Shown here: positions 1-7,374 of the stretch, piece after piece
How positions within the stretch are numbered: position 1 is the first letter of the stretch
Layout of the letters: each line of letters opens with the position of its first letter
DNA from: Bradyrhizobium canariense
GTDB lineage: Bacteria > Pseudomonadota > Alphaproteobacteria > Rhizobiales > Xanthobacteraceae
Direction: 5' to 3'
Length of the DNA stretch: 64,000 bases
Assembly (NCBI RefSeq): GCF_018130465.1
Contig: NZ_JAFCKJ010000015.1
Location: 1 to 64,000 of the forward strand
The notes under the pieces: generated by a model
Database searches by the model: none
The model's input: only the letters and a program-made list of their open reading frames with translations
Told to the model about the DNA's origin: nothing
Translations under genes and position numbers: made by a program

Positions 1-56
1 TCTGGATTGCTTCGCTGCGCTCGCAATGACGGAGTGTGCGGTAATACCTGGTGCAA

Positions 57-344
57 TCAGATCAGCGTCTCGTACAAATCCATCCAGTCCGGATTGACGC
101 TCTCGATCAGCGCGAGCTTCTTTTCCCGGCTGCCGGCCTTGATCTGCTTCTCGCGTGTGATCGCGTCGGTCATCGTCGCGTGCAGCTCGTACCAGACGAG
201 AAGCTTGCAGCCATACTTTGACGAGAACCCCTTCACCAAGCCCTCGCGGTGCTCGAACGCGCGGCGCGGTGGATTGGACGTGACGCCTGTATAGATCGTC
301 CCGTTGCGGCGATTGGCGAACATGTACACGCAGGGCTGCTTCAT
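57..344 (-). CDS. GIY-YIG endonuclease domain protein, copy 1
   Basis: A 95-residue protein consisting of almost nothing but a GIY-YIG (URI) nuclease domain, of the small stand-alone COG2827 type that is abundant in rhizobia. The N-terminal strand pair carries Tyr in CVYMF and in TIYTG, followed by paired Arg (PPRRAFEH), with the metal-binding Glu expected in REKQIK near residue 65. There is no separate DNA-recognition domain, so the target is unknown. It begins ATG at 344 and stops TGA at 57-59. The coding sequence is identical to that at 527-814, and both lie inside a 470-bp tandem unit next to palindromic repeats. It may act in DNA repair or in repeat mobility; neither is shown. Confidence 0.85.
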   Translation of the reverse strand: MKQPCVYMFANRRNGTIYTGVTSNPPRRAFEHREGLVKGFSSKYGCKLLVWYELHATMTDAITREKQIKAGSREKKLALIESVNPDWMDLYETLI

Positions 345-414
345 GATCGTGCTCAGCTGAGGAGAGCATTCATGATATCACAACCAAGAGATGATTGCGA
401 GACTTTCGCCACAT

Positions 415-501
415 CGTCATTGCGAGGAGCACTTGCGACGAAGCAATCCAGGTTGCCTCCGCGGAAATATTCTGGATTGCTTCGCTGCGCTCGCAATGAC
501 G
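415..501. repeat. Palindromic intergenic repeat (family A)
   Basis: An 87-bp element with outer arms CGTCATTGCGAG / CTCGCAATGACG and inner arms GAAGCAATCCAG / CTGGATTGCTTC around a short central CCTCCGCGG-type segment. Related elements lie at 885-971, 2181-2268, 4528-4614 and 18852-18931, and positions 1-31 are the end of another. This one separates the two GIY-YIG copies. Confidence 0.9.
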
Positions 502-526
502 GAGTGTGCGGTAATACCTGGTGCAA

Positions 527-814
527 TCAGATCAGCGTCTCGTACAAATCCATCCAGTCCGGATTGACGCTCTCGATCAGCGCGAGCTTCTTTTCCCGGC
601 TGCCGGCCTTGATCTGCTTCTCGCGTGTGATCGCGTCGGTCATCGTCGCGTGCAGCTCGTACCAGACGAGAAGCTTGCAGCCATACTTTGACGAGAACCC
701 CTTCACCAAGCCCTCGCGGTGCTCGAACGCGCGGCGCGGTGGATTGGACGTGACGCCTGTATAGATCGTCCCGTTGCGGCGATTGGCGAACATGTACACG
801 CAGGGCTGCTTCAT
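527..814 (-). CDS. GIY-YIG endonuclease domain protein, copy 2
   Basis: The second copy of the 95-residue GIY-YIG protein, identical in sequence to the one encoded at 57-344 and offset by exactly 470 bp. It has the same Tyr, Arg and REKQIK Glu signature and the same flanks. As neither copy has acquired a difference or a frameshift, the duplication is recent or is being homogenised by gene conversion. Confidence 0.85.
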   Translation of the reverse strand: MKQPCVYMFANRRNGTIYTGVTSNPPRRAFEHREGLVKGFSSKYGCKLLVWYELHATMTDAITREKQIKAGSREKKLALIESVNPDWMDLYETLI

Positions 815-884
815 GATCGTGCTCAGCTGAGGAGAGCATTCATGATATCACAACCAAGAGATGATTGCGAGACTTTCGCCACAT

Positions 885-971
885 CGTCATTGCGAGGAGC
901 ACTTGCGACGAAGCAATCCAGGTTGCCTCCGCGGAAATATTCTGGATTGCTTCGCTGCGCTCGCAATGACG
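885..971. repeat. Palindromic intergenic repeat (family A), second copy
   Basis: The same 87-bp element as 415-501, here at the right edge of the tandem array. The third partial repeat unit ends 4 bases past it (at 975), which makes this element the junction between array and unique DNA. Confidence 0.9.
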
Positions 972-998
972 GAGTTTGTGGCACGGCCGTCGCGCCCC

Positions 999-2168
999 CT
1001 ACTCAGCCAGCGCCTTCATTTCCTTGTAGAGATCCGATTTGCCTTCGAAGCCGATGCCGGGGAGATCGGGCATGGTGATGTGGCCGTCCTCGACGCGGAC
1101 GCCGTCGGGGAAGCCGCCGTAGGGCTGGAACAGGTCGGGGTAGCTCTCGTTGCCGCCAAGGCCGAGGCCGGCGGCGATGTTGAGCGACATCTGGTGGCCG
1201 CCGTGGGGGATGCAGCGGCTCGGCGACCAGCCGTGGGTCTTCAACACCTCCAGCGTGCGCTGGTATTCGCACAGGCCGTAGGACAGCGCGCAGTCGAATT
1301 GCAGCCAGTCGCGGTCGGGCCGCATGCCGCCGTAGCGGATCAAATTGCGGGCGTCCTGGTGGCTGAACAGGTTCTCGCCCGTTGCCATCGGCCCCGGATA
1401 GAATTCGGCGAGGGCTGCCTGCAGCGCGTAGTCGAGGGGATCGCCGACCTCCTCGTACCAGAACAGCGGATAGTCGCGCAGCATCTTGGCATAGGCGATC
1501 CCGGTCTCCAGATCGAAGCGGCCATTGGCGTCGACGGCGAGCTGCGCGTCCTTGCCGATCTCCTTCAGCACCGCCTCGATGCGGGTGCGGTCATCCTCGA
1601 TATCAGCGCCACCGATCTTCATCTTCACGACGTTGTAGCCGCGATCGAGATAACCGCGCATCTCGCCGCGCAGCATCGAGAGGTCCTTGCCCGGATAATA
1701 GTAGCCGCCGGCGGCGTAGACGAACACGCGCGGATTTGCCTTGACGCCATGACGCTCGGCCAGCATGCGGAATAGCGGTTGGCCTGCGATCTTCGCCACG
1801 GCATCCCACACCGCCATGTCGATGGTGCCGACCGCGACCGAGCGCTCGCCATGACCGCCCGGCTTCTCGTTGGTCATCATCGCGCCCCAGACCTTGTCGG
1901 GGTCGAGATTGTCGCCGGCCGCGTTCAGCAACGATTTCGGATCGGCCTCCAGGATACGCGAGGCAAAGCGCTCGCGGATCAGGCCGCCCTGCCCGTAGCG
2001 GCCGTTGGAGTTGAAGCCGTAGCCGACGACGCGCTTGCCGTCGCGGACGACGTCGGTGACGACGGCAACCAGGCTCGTCGTCATCTTGGTGAAATCGATA
2101 TAGGCGTTGCGGATCGGCGAAGAGATCGGTTTCGTGATCTCGCGGACGTCGACGATGCGGATAAACAT
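999..2168 (-). CDS. tarD: D(-)-tartrate dehydratase
   Basis: An enolase-superfamily (mandelate racemase subgroup) enzyme of 389 residues that dehydrates D-tartrate to oxaloacetate with Mg2+. From the start at 2168 the catalytic residues fall at Lys102, Lys184 (in KMKIGG), metal ligands Asp213, Glu239 and Glu265 (TGEN), and His322 (PHGG). These are the positions I recall for the characterised Bradyrhizobium japonicum enzyme, so assignment is strong. The start at 2168 is preferred over an in-frame ATG six codons upstream because AAAGGA precedes it at good spacing and the length then matches the known protein. No transporter or regulator lies beside it. A palindromic repeat sits just upstream at 2181-2268, inside the presumed leader. 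Confidence 0.93.
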   Translation of the reverse strand: MFIRIVDVREITKPISSPIRNAYIDFTKMTTSLVAVVTDVVRDGKRVVGYGFNSNGRYGQGGLIRERFASRILEADPKSLLNAAGDNLDPDKVWGAMMTNEKPGGHGERSVAVGTIDMAVWDAVAKIAGQPLFRMLAERHGVKANPRVFVYAAGGYYYPGKDLSMLRGEMRGYLDRGYNVVKMKIGGADIEDDRTRIEAVLKEIGKDAQLAVDANGRFDLETGIAYAKMLRDYPLFWYEEVGDPLDYALQAALAEFYPGPMATGENLFSHQDARNLIRYGGMRPDRDWLQFDCALSYGLCEYQRTLEVLKTHGWSPSRCIPHGGHQMSLNIAAGLGLGGNESYPDLFQPYGGFPDGVRVEDGHITMPDLPGIGFEGKSDLYKEMKALAE

Positions 2169-2180
2169 GGGGTTTCCTTT

Positions 2181-2268
2181 CGTCATTGCGAGCGAAGCGA
2201 AGCAATCCAGAAATGCATCCGCGGAGATAGTCTGGATTGCTTCGTCGCAAGGGCTCCTCGCAATGACG
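2181..2268. repeat. Palindromic intergenic repeat (family A)
   Basis: An 88-bp element with CGTCATTGCGAG / CTCGCAATGACG outer arms, in the 118-nt gap between the DUF3297 gene and tarD. On the transcribed minus strand it could form a long hairpin just upstream of the tarD ribosome binding site. Confidence 0.88.
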
Positions 2269-2286
2269 AGGAGAGAGCGCGCGCTC

Positions 2287-2544
2287 TTACTTTTTATCCC
2301 TGAAATACGGCTCGACCGGGCCGTGCACCTTGATGGTCAGCGGGTTGCCGTGGCGGTCCTTGGCGTTGCCTGCGGTGACGCGGACCCAGCCTTCGCTGAT
2401 GCAGTATTCCTCGACATTGGTCTTCTCGACACCCTTGAAGCGAATGCCGACGTCGCGCGCCAGGATGTCGGCGTTGTAATAGGGACTGTTCGGATCGACC
2501 GAGAGGCGGTCCGGAAATTCGTCGCTCATGATTGTCTCGCTCAT
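2287..2544 (-). CDS. DUF3297 family protein
   Basis: A small soluble protein of 85 residues resembling DUF3297 (conserved segments SDEFPDRLSVDP, SPYYN and GNPLTIKVHGPVEPYF). Function is unknown. Its ATG at 2544 overlaps the TGA of the glutathione peroxidase gene by four bases (ATGA), so translation is probably coupled. A second in-frame ATG at 2529 (MSDEF) is an alternative start. It is the last gene of an amidase-gpx-DUF3297 unit, and the link to a peroxidase suggests, without proving, a role in peroxide stress. Confidence 0.8.
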   Translation of the reverse strand: MSETIMSDEFPDRLSVDPNSPYYNADILARDVGIRFKGVEKTNVEEYCISEGWVRVTAGNAKDRHGNPLTIKVHGPVEPYFRDKK

Positions 2545-3017
2545 AACAGGGTCTCGATTTGCTGCCGCAATCCTTCGGGCCGTGCGGTCGGCGCGTAGCG
2601 CGAAACCACCTTGCCGGCGCGATCCACCAGGAATTTGGTGAAATTCCATTTGATGGAGGCGCCCAGCAGGCCGGATTGCTGGCGTTTCAGGTACTCATAC
2701 AACGGATGCGCATTGCTGCCGTTGACGTCGATCTTCTCGAACAGGGGAAAGGTGACGTCGTAATTGGTCGAGCAGAACGCCTGGATCTCGCTCGCCGCTC
2801 CAGGCTCCTGCGCGCCGAACTGGTTGCAGGGAAAGCCGAGCACCGAGAAGCCGCGGGGATTGAGATTGCGATGCAGATCCTCCAGCCCGCGATATTGCGG
2901 CGTGAAGCCGCATTTGCTCGCGGTGTTGACGATCAGCAGCACCTGTCCCTCGAAGCGTTTCATCGGCACTTCTTCGCCGAGAAGCGAGTTGGCCTTGAAG
3001 TCGTAGATCACCGACAT
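2541..3017 (-). CDS. gpx: Glutathione peroxidase (cysteine type)
   Basis: A 158-residue thioredoxin-fold peroxidase that reduces hydroperoxides with a thiol donor. The peroxidatic cysteine lies in NTASKCGFTPQY, the Gln motif is GFPCNQFGAQEPG and the Trp motif is IKWNFTKFLVD, so the Cys/Gln/Trp set is complete. The active residue is Cys, not selenocysteine. There is no signal peptide, so it is cytoplasmic. The start at 3017 lies two bases after the amidase stop codon, and the stop overlaps the DUF3297 start, making a tight three-gene unit. Such bacterial enzymes often use thioredoxin in place of glutathione. Confidence 0.92.
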   Translation of the reverse strand: MSVIYDFKANSLLGEEVPMKRFEGQVLLIVNTASKCGFTPQYRGLEDLHRNLNPRGFSVLGFPCNQFGAQEPGAASEIQAFCSTNYDVTFPLFEKIDVNGSNAHPLYEYLKRQQSGLLGASIKWNFTKFLVDRAGKVVSRYAPTARPEGLRQQIETLL

Positions 3018-3019
3018 CG

Positions 3020-4420
3020 CTAACCCACGGGGTCGATCGGCGACGGCGGCACGCCGCCCGCCTCGATCGCCTCGCCTGCGAGCAGGCAGAGATCCTCGCG
3101 ATAGCGGCCGGACACGATGTGCACGCCGACCGGCGCCTTGCCGACGAGGCCGGTGGAGACCACGAGGCCCGGCAGGCCCATGAAGGGAGTGGCGATCTGC
3201 GGCAGCTGTGCTTCCCAGACGCGTTTGAAGGACGAGTCGTCCTTGCGGTCGAGATGATCGGGGAACGGCAATTCGCCGGAGACCGGCGTCAGCAGCACGG
3301 CATATGTCTCGAAGAACAGCATCCATTCGCGGGTCAGCGTGGCGCGGCGGGTCAATGCCTTGGCGTAATTCGCCTGGTCCATCGGCGTGACCCTGGCGCG
3401 GTTGCCGCGCAGGCACGCCAGCGCGCCGGGATCGCCCTCACGCTCGGCCATTTCGAGTTGCGCCTCGTAGCCGTCGCCGAGCCAGAGTTTTATCTGCCAC
3501 TCGACGGCCTCGCGCATCGGCGGCGCGTTCTCGATCACGTCGACAGTCCAGCCCGCACGCTCCAGCCGCTTGCCGGCATCGTTCACGGCCGCCTTCACCT
3601 CCGGCGTGGTCGCAAGGCCATCCGGATTGAGGCAGAGCGCGGCGCGCTTGGGCCGCGCGGGGCCTTCCAGCGGCGCCGGCACGAACCAGGGATCGCGGAT
3701 GTCGCGGGCCGACATCGCCGCGAGCGAAATCCTGATGTCGTTTACGGTGCGCGCCAGCGGTCCCGACACCGCCATGATCTGCGGCCCGATCGGGCGCTCC
3801 GGCAGGGCCGGATTGAAGGCCGGGATGCGGCCCAGGGTCGGGCGCAAGCCATGCACGCCGCAGGCATAGGCGGGATAACGGATCGAGCCGGCAATGTCGG
3901 TGCCGTGGGCGATATGGCCGATGCCGGCCGCGACCGCCGAACCGGCGCCGCCGGACGAGCCGCCCGGCGTCAGCGAGGCGTCGCGGGGGTTCTTGGTGTC
4001 GCCGTGGACCAGGTTGGTGGTGAACCAGCGATAGGAAAAGGCCGGGCAATTGGTGCGCCCAAGCAGAATGGCGCCGGCCTTGCGGAAATTGGCGACCACC
4101 GGATTGTCCTCGCGCGCGATCAGGTCGCGCTGGAGCTTGAGGCCGTTGGTGGTGGCAAAGCCCTCCTGGTCGACATTGGCCTTGATGGTGACGGGCACGC
4201 CGGCCAGCACCCCGGGGTCCTCCCCCCTCGCAATGGCGGCATCGACGGCGTCAGCCTGCTTGAGCACGTCCTCCGGCCGGTGGTCGATCACGGCGTTGAG
4301 GCTGGGATTGACGGCGTCGAGCCGGGCGAGGCCGGCCTGCGCGGCCTCCCTGGCGGAGACCTTTTTGGCTTTGACGAGGTTGGCGAGGTCGGCCGCCGAC
4401 AGGCGCCAGAGATCTTGCAT
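3020..4420 (-). CDS. Amidase signature family hydrolase
   Basis: A 466-residue amidase signature enzyme with the Ser-cisSer-Lys triad: Lys in VTIKANVDQEG, the Gly/Ser-rich segment TPGGSSGGAGSAVAAG, and the nucleophile Ser in GTDIAGSIRYPA. The family hydrolyses C-N amide bonds; the substrate cannot be read from the sequence. It differs from GatA by context and length, and no gatB or gatC is nearby. It is the first gene of the minus-strand unit with gpx and DUF3297, separated from gpx by two bases. The ATG at 4420 gives the usual family N-terminus (DLWRLSAADLANLV). Confidence 0.88.
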   Translation of the reverse strand: MQDLWRLSAADLANLVKAKKVSAREAAQAGLARLDAVNPSLNAVIDHRPEDVLKQADAVDAAIARGEDPGVLAGVPVTIKANVDQEGFATTNGLKLQRDLIAREDNPVVANFRKAGAILLGRTNCPAFSYRWFTTNLVHGDTKNPRDASLTPGGSSGGAGSAVAAGIGHIAHGTDIAGSIRYPAYACGVHGLRPTLGRIPAFNPALPERPIGPQIMAVSGPLARTVNDIRISLAAMSARDIRDPWFVPAPLEGPARPKRAALCLNPDGLATTPEVKAAVNDAGKRLERAGWTVDVIENAPPMREAVEWQIKLWLGDGYEAQLEMAEREGDPGALACLRGNRARVTPMDQANYAKALTRRATLTREWMLFFETYAVLLTPVSGELPFPDHLDRKDDSSFKRVWEAQLPQIATPFMGLPGLVVSTGLVGKAPVGVHIVSGRYREDLCLLAGEAIEAGGVPPSPIDPVG

Positions 4421-4527
4421 GGTTTGCTCCGTGTAACCGGCGTCTTTTAGCGCCGGGAACGCGGCAAAGCCATGCAGATTTCGCAGGGGCGAAGGACGGG
4501 TTTGGTGCCGGATAGCGCCTCATTCTC

Positions 4528-4614
4528 CGTCATTGCGAGCGCAGCGAAGCAATCCAGACTGCCTCCGCGGAAGCAGTCTGGATTGCTCCGTCGCAAGGGC
4601 TCCTCGCAATGACG
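4528..4614. repeat. Palindromic intergenic repeat (family A)
   Basis: An 87-bp element with the same outer arms as 415-501 and inner arms GCAATCCAGACTGCC / GCAGTCTGGATTGC. It lies upstream of the amidase gene and downstream of the DUF6894 gene, so it could serve as a terminator hairpin for the latter. Confidence 0.88.
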
Positions 4615-4631
4615 GGGAGAGAGTCGGGGAC

Positions 4632-4889
4632 CTAATGCCTGGTCGCGGACTGGTCGGGGATGTCCAGCAATGCCTCGGTGAAGGGGAATTCGAGCACAAT
4701 CTCGCCTTCGAGGTCGGTGACCTCAATGACCGCCTCCATCAGGGCCGGCTGGGTGCCTTCCGATCTCAGCACCTCCAGAATCATCTGGCGGGCAACCTCC
4801 CAGGCGCGGTCGGGATTGCGCAAATCCTCTCCCTCAGGATCCACGATCAGTTCGTCGCCGATACGGGTGTTGAAGAAATATCTGGGCAT
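4632..4889 (-). CDS. DUF6894 family protein
   Basis: An 85-residue soluble protein starting MPRYFFNTRIGDELIVD, the hallmark N-terminus of the DUF6894 family that is multiplied in Bradyrhizobium and Methylobacterium. Its function is unknown. An in-frame ATG 18 codons upstream (4943) was not used because MPRYFF is the conserved family start. It is transcribed away from pqqA, which lies about 250 bp away on the other strand. Confidence 0.8.
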   Translation of the reverse strand: MPRYFFNTRIGDELIVDPEGEDLRNPDRAWEVARQMILEVLRSEGTQPALMEAVIEVTDLEGEIVLEFPFTEALLDIPDQSATRH

Positions 4890-5075
4890 CACGAAGTTCC
4901 AATTGGGTCGCCTGTGCCGGATTGAAAGCTGCACCGCACTCACAACTGCTTTATCAGGACAGGGTTCGCGACCGAATGCGCCAAGCGCAAGGCTGCGTCC
5001 TCAGAAGTGATGTTCCGCCATCATATTTCGCGGCGCAACATGAGTTTCTCGGGAAGATTTCACTAGCGAACTTTT

Positions 5076-5103
5076 CCGCCCGCATTACTTTAACCGTGGG
5101 CGG
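5076..5103. promoter_or_regulatory. Inverted repeat upstream of pqqA
   Basis: CCGCCC at 5076-5081 is mirrored by GGGCGG at 5098-5103 with a 16-base A/T-containing centre. It ends 33 bases before the pqqA start codon. It could be an operator, or a leader hairpin if transcription starts upstream. Nothing else recognisable lies in the 4890-5136 gap. Confidence 0.35.
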
Positions 5104-5136
5104 ATACGTCCGAATTCACGAAAATGGAGAGCCGAA

Positions 5137-5217
5137 ATGGCCTGGAAAGCCCCGAAGATCGTCGAAGTGCCCTGTGGCATGGAAATCAACATGTATGTGA
5201 GCGCCACCCGCAAGTAA
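5137..5217 (+). CDS. pqqA: PqqA, pyrroloquinoline quinone precursor peptide
   Basis: A 26-residue ribosomal peptide (MAWKAPKIVEVPCGMEINMY then VSATRK) that supplies the Glu and Tyr from which PQQ is made. Glu16 and Tyr20 have the required E-x3-Y spacing and sit in the conserved EINMY segment. GGAG at 5126-5129 is a well-placed ribosome binding site. PqqE, guided by PqqD, joins the Glu and Tyr side chains; proteases then release the crosslinked pair, which later enzymes convert to PQQ. A large hairpin separates it from pqqB, which fits the need for more precursor than enzyme. Confidence 0.97.
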   Translation: MAWKAPKIVEVPCGMEINMYVSATRK

Positions 5218-5242
5218 GTGGCTGGCGATCTGCGTTCAGCGC

Positions 5243-5307
5243 AGGTGGATCTTTCGGTCACGGCAGGTTTCCGGCCGACGGAAACCGTGTTGGCCTGAGA
5301 TCCACCT
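5243..5307 (+). promoter_or_regulatory. Nested hairpin between pqqA and pqqB
   Basis: An outer stem of ten base pairs (AGGTGGATCT at 5243-5252 with AGATCCACCT at 5298-5307) encloses a second perfect stem of eight (GGTTTCCG at 5266-5273, CGGAAACC at 5279-5286, five-base loop). There is no U-run after it, so it is not a classic full terminator. It could protect the pqqA 3' end or attenuate transcription into pqqB. Confidence 0.6.
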
Positions 5308-5334
5308 CGCAGCGTTCCTTCCAGGAGACGGATC

Positions 5335-6264
5335 ATGCTTCGCGTCGTCGTCCTGGGCGCCGCAGCCGGCGGCGGAGTGCCGCAATGGAATTGCGGCTGC
5401 GAGGGCTGCCGGGCGGCCCGTGAAAACGGCCAGGAGCTCCAACGGACCCAGGCCTCGGTCGCCTTCAGCGGCGACGGCGAGCACTGGTTCCTGATCAACG
5501 CCTCCCCCGACCTCCGCCAGCAATTGAATGCCACGCCACAGCTGCATCCGAAGGCAGGCGCGCTGCGCCATACGCCGATCGCAGGCGTGATCCTGACCAA
5601 CAGCGAAGTGGACGCGGTGGCGGGCCTGCTGTCGATGCGCGAGGGCTCGCCCTTCACCGTCTATGCGCATGAGAAGGTGCTGGCGATCCTGAAGGCCAAC
5701 AGCATCTTCAACGTGCTGAACGAGAAGAACGTGCAGCGCCAGCCGGTCGACATCAACGAGCCGTTCGAGCCGCGGCTGCCGGACGGGGCGCGCTCAGGAC
5801 TTGAGGTGCTGCCCTTCGCGGTCTCGGGCAAATCGGCCTGGTACCTGGAAGGCAAGGTGCATCCAGGCGGCGACACCGGCGAAGGTGATACGCTGGGGCT
5901 GAAGATCACCGAAAAATCGACCGGCAAATGCTTCTACTTCATCGCCGCCTGCGCCGAGGTCACCGACGCGCTCAAGGCCGAGATCGACGGCGCTTCGCTG
6001 GTGTTCTTCGACGGCACGGTGTGGCAGGACGACGAGATGATCAAGGCCGGCCTCGGCCACAAGACCGGCAAGAGCATGGGCCATGTCGCGATGTCCGGCG
6101 ACCACGGCACCATCGCGCGGCTCGCCGACCTCGCTCTCGACAGGAAGATATTTCTGCATATCAATAACTCGAACCCGGCGCTGCTGCCCGCTTCCCCCGA
6201 GCGCAAGGCCGCTGAACAGGCGGGCTGGCAGATACCCGCTGACGGAACGGAGATCGTGCTGTGA
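5335..6264 (+). CDS. pqqB: PqqB, PQQ biosynthesis metallo-beta-lactamase-fold oxygenase
   Basis: A 309-residue PqqB of normal length and metallo-beta-lactamase fold. The N-terminus LRVVVLGAAAGGGVPQWNCG carries the PqqB glycine-rich start, followed by a Cys pair (CGCEGC). The usual HxHxDH metal motif is replaced by the TNSEVDAVAG segment typical of PqqB. The protein is reported to hydroxylate the Tyr part of the excised Glu-Tyr intermediate before PqqC acts. GGAGA at 5324-5328 precedes the ATG. The stop overlaps a GTG start for pqqC, showing coupled expression. Confidence 0.96.
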   Translation: MLRVVVLGAAAGGGVPQWNCGCEGCRAARENGQELQRTQASVAFSGDGEHWFLINASPDLRQQLNATPQLHPKAGALRHTPIAGVILTNSEVDAVAGLLSMREGSPFTVYAHEKVLAILKANSIFNVLNEKNVQRQPVDINEPFEPRLPDGARSGLEVLPFAVSGKSAWYLEGKVHPGGDTGEGDTLGLKITEKSTGKCFYFIAACAEVTDALKAEIDGASLVFFDGTVWQDDEMIKAGLGHKTGKSMGHVAMSGDHGTIARLADLALDRKIFLHINNSNPALLPASPERKAAEQAGWQIPADGTEIVL

Positions 6265-7040
6265 ATGCCGCGTCACTGACTGGAATGACCGCGCTCTCGG
6301 TCGGCAAGGACATCAGGCTCAACTCGGCCGAGGAGCTGGAGGCGACGCTGCGCCATATCGGGGCGACGCGCTATCACAGCCTGCATCCGTTCCATAAGCT
6401 GCTGCACGGCGGCAAGCTGAACAAGGGCCAGGTCCAGGCCTGGGCGCTGAACCGCTATTATTACCAGAGCACCATCCCGATCAAGGACGCGGTGGTGATC
6501 TCGCGCTTCCGCGATCGCGCCACGCGGCTGGAATGGCGCCACCGCATCGAGGATCATGACGGCGATATCGGCTCCGAAGGCGGTATCGAGCGCTGGCTGA
6601 AGCTGACCGACGGCCTCGGGCTGGACACGGCCTATGTGGAATCGACCGAGGGCATCTTGCCCGCGACTCGCTTCGCCGTTGAGGCCTATGTGCACTATTG
6701 CCGCGAGAAGTCGCCGCTGGAGGCGATCGCCTCCTCGCTCACCGAGCTGTTCGCGCCGAACCTGCACGAAGAGCGCATTGCCGGCATGCTAGAGCACTAT
6801 GACTTCGTCAATCCCGATATCATGAGCTACTTCAAGCGGCGCCTAACACAGGCACCGCGCGATGCCGGCTTTGCACTCGACTATGTCAAGGCGCATGCCA
6901 CGACGCCCGAGCAACGCGCGTCCGTCTGCAACGCGCTGATCTTCAAGACCAACGTGCTGTGGGTCCAACTCGACGCGCTCCAACACGCCTATGTCGAGGG
7001 CCACATTCCGCCGGGCGCGTTCGTGCCCCAAGAACACTAA
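6261..7040 (+). CDS. pqqC: PqqC, pyrroloquinoline-quinone synthase
   Basis: A cofactorless oxidase of the TENA/heme-oxygenase fold, 259 residues, which carries out the final ring closure and eight-electron oxidation that yields PQQ. The motifs RYHSLHPFHKLLHGG, ALNRYYYQSTIPIKDA and RIEDHDGD match the PqqC active-site helices with their His, Tyr and Arg residues. The start is GTG at 6261 and overlaps the pqqB stop (GTGA). A later ATG at 6285 would lose eight residues and is less well coupled. pqqD follows after 22 bases. Confidence 0.96.
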   Translation: MNAASLTGMTALSVGKDIRLNSAEELEATLRHIGATRYHSLHPFHKLLHGGKLNKGQVQAWALNRYYYQSTIPIKDAVVISRFRDRATRLEWRHRIEDHDGDIGSEGGIERWLKLTDGLGLDTAYVESTEGILPATRFAVEAYVHYCREKSPLEAIASSLTELFAPNLHEERIAGMLEHYDFVNPDIMSYFKRRLTQAPRDAGFALDYVKAHATTPEQRASVCNALIFKTNVLWVQLDALQHAYVEGHIPPGAFVPQEH

Positions 7041-7062
7041 AAAGCGAGCTGAGGAACAATTG

Positions 7063-7374
7063 ATGGCCGGGCCGCGTAACATCAGCGTCAGCGAGACGAG
7101 CCGGCCGGTGCTGCCGAGGCACGCCAAGCTGAAATATGACGAAACGCGGAAAGTATGGGTGATCCTGGCGCCCGAACGCGTGCTGGCGCCGGACGAGATC
7201 GCGGTCGAGGTCTTGCAGCTCTGCGACGGCGAGCGCAATGTCGGCGACGTTTCCGACCAGCTCGCGGCAAAATACGCCGCGCCGCGCGAGGCGATCCTGG
7301 CCGACGTCATTGTCATGCTGCAGGATCTCGCCGACAAGGGCTTTCTCACGGAGGCCCGGGAGAAGACGTCATGA
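7063..7374 (+). CDS. pqqD: PqqD, PqqA-binding chaperone (RRE domain)
   Basis: A 103-residue protein with the winged-helix RiPP recognition element fold. PqqD binds PqqA and presents it to the radical SAM enzyme PqqE. Conserved features are PVLPRHAKLKYDETRKVWVI, the APERVLAPDE segment and the C-terminal DVIVMLQDLADKGFL helix. The start at 7063 has GAGGAA at 7051-7056. The stop overlaps the pqqE start by ATGA, so PqqD and PqqE are translated together, as suits partners of one complex. Confidence 0.95.
   Translation: MAGPRNISVSETSRPVLPRHAKLKYDETRKVWVILAPERVLAPDEIAVEVLQLCDGERNVGDVSDQLAAKYAAPREAILADVIVMLQDLADKGFLTEAREKTS

Larger units (their letters stand above)
1..975. repeat. 470-bp tandem repeat, two full copies plus start of a third
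   Basis: Bases 1-470 recur as 471-940, and 941-975 match the start of the unit again before the sequence diverges. I saw no difference between the two full copies. Each unit carries one GIY-YIG nuclease gene on the minus strand and one palindromic element. The window begins inside the array, so more copies may lie upstream. Because the unit is bounded by the palindromic element, unequal recombination between flanking elements is a simple origin (inference). An assembly duplication cannot be excluded from one sequence. Confidence 0.95.

Noticed and set aside
1-975. Tandem repeats as a CRISPR array
   Set aside because: The unit is 470 bp, contains a gene, and has no short repeat-spacer pattern or cas genes.
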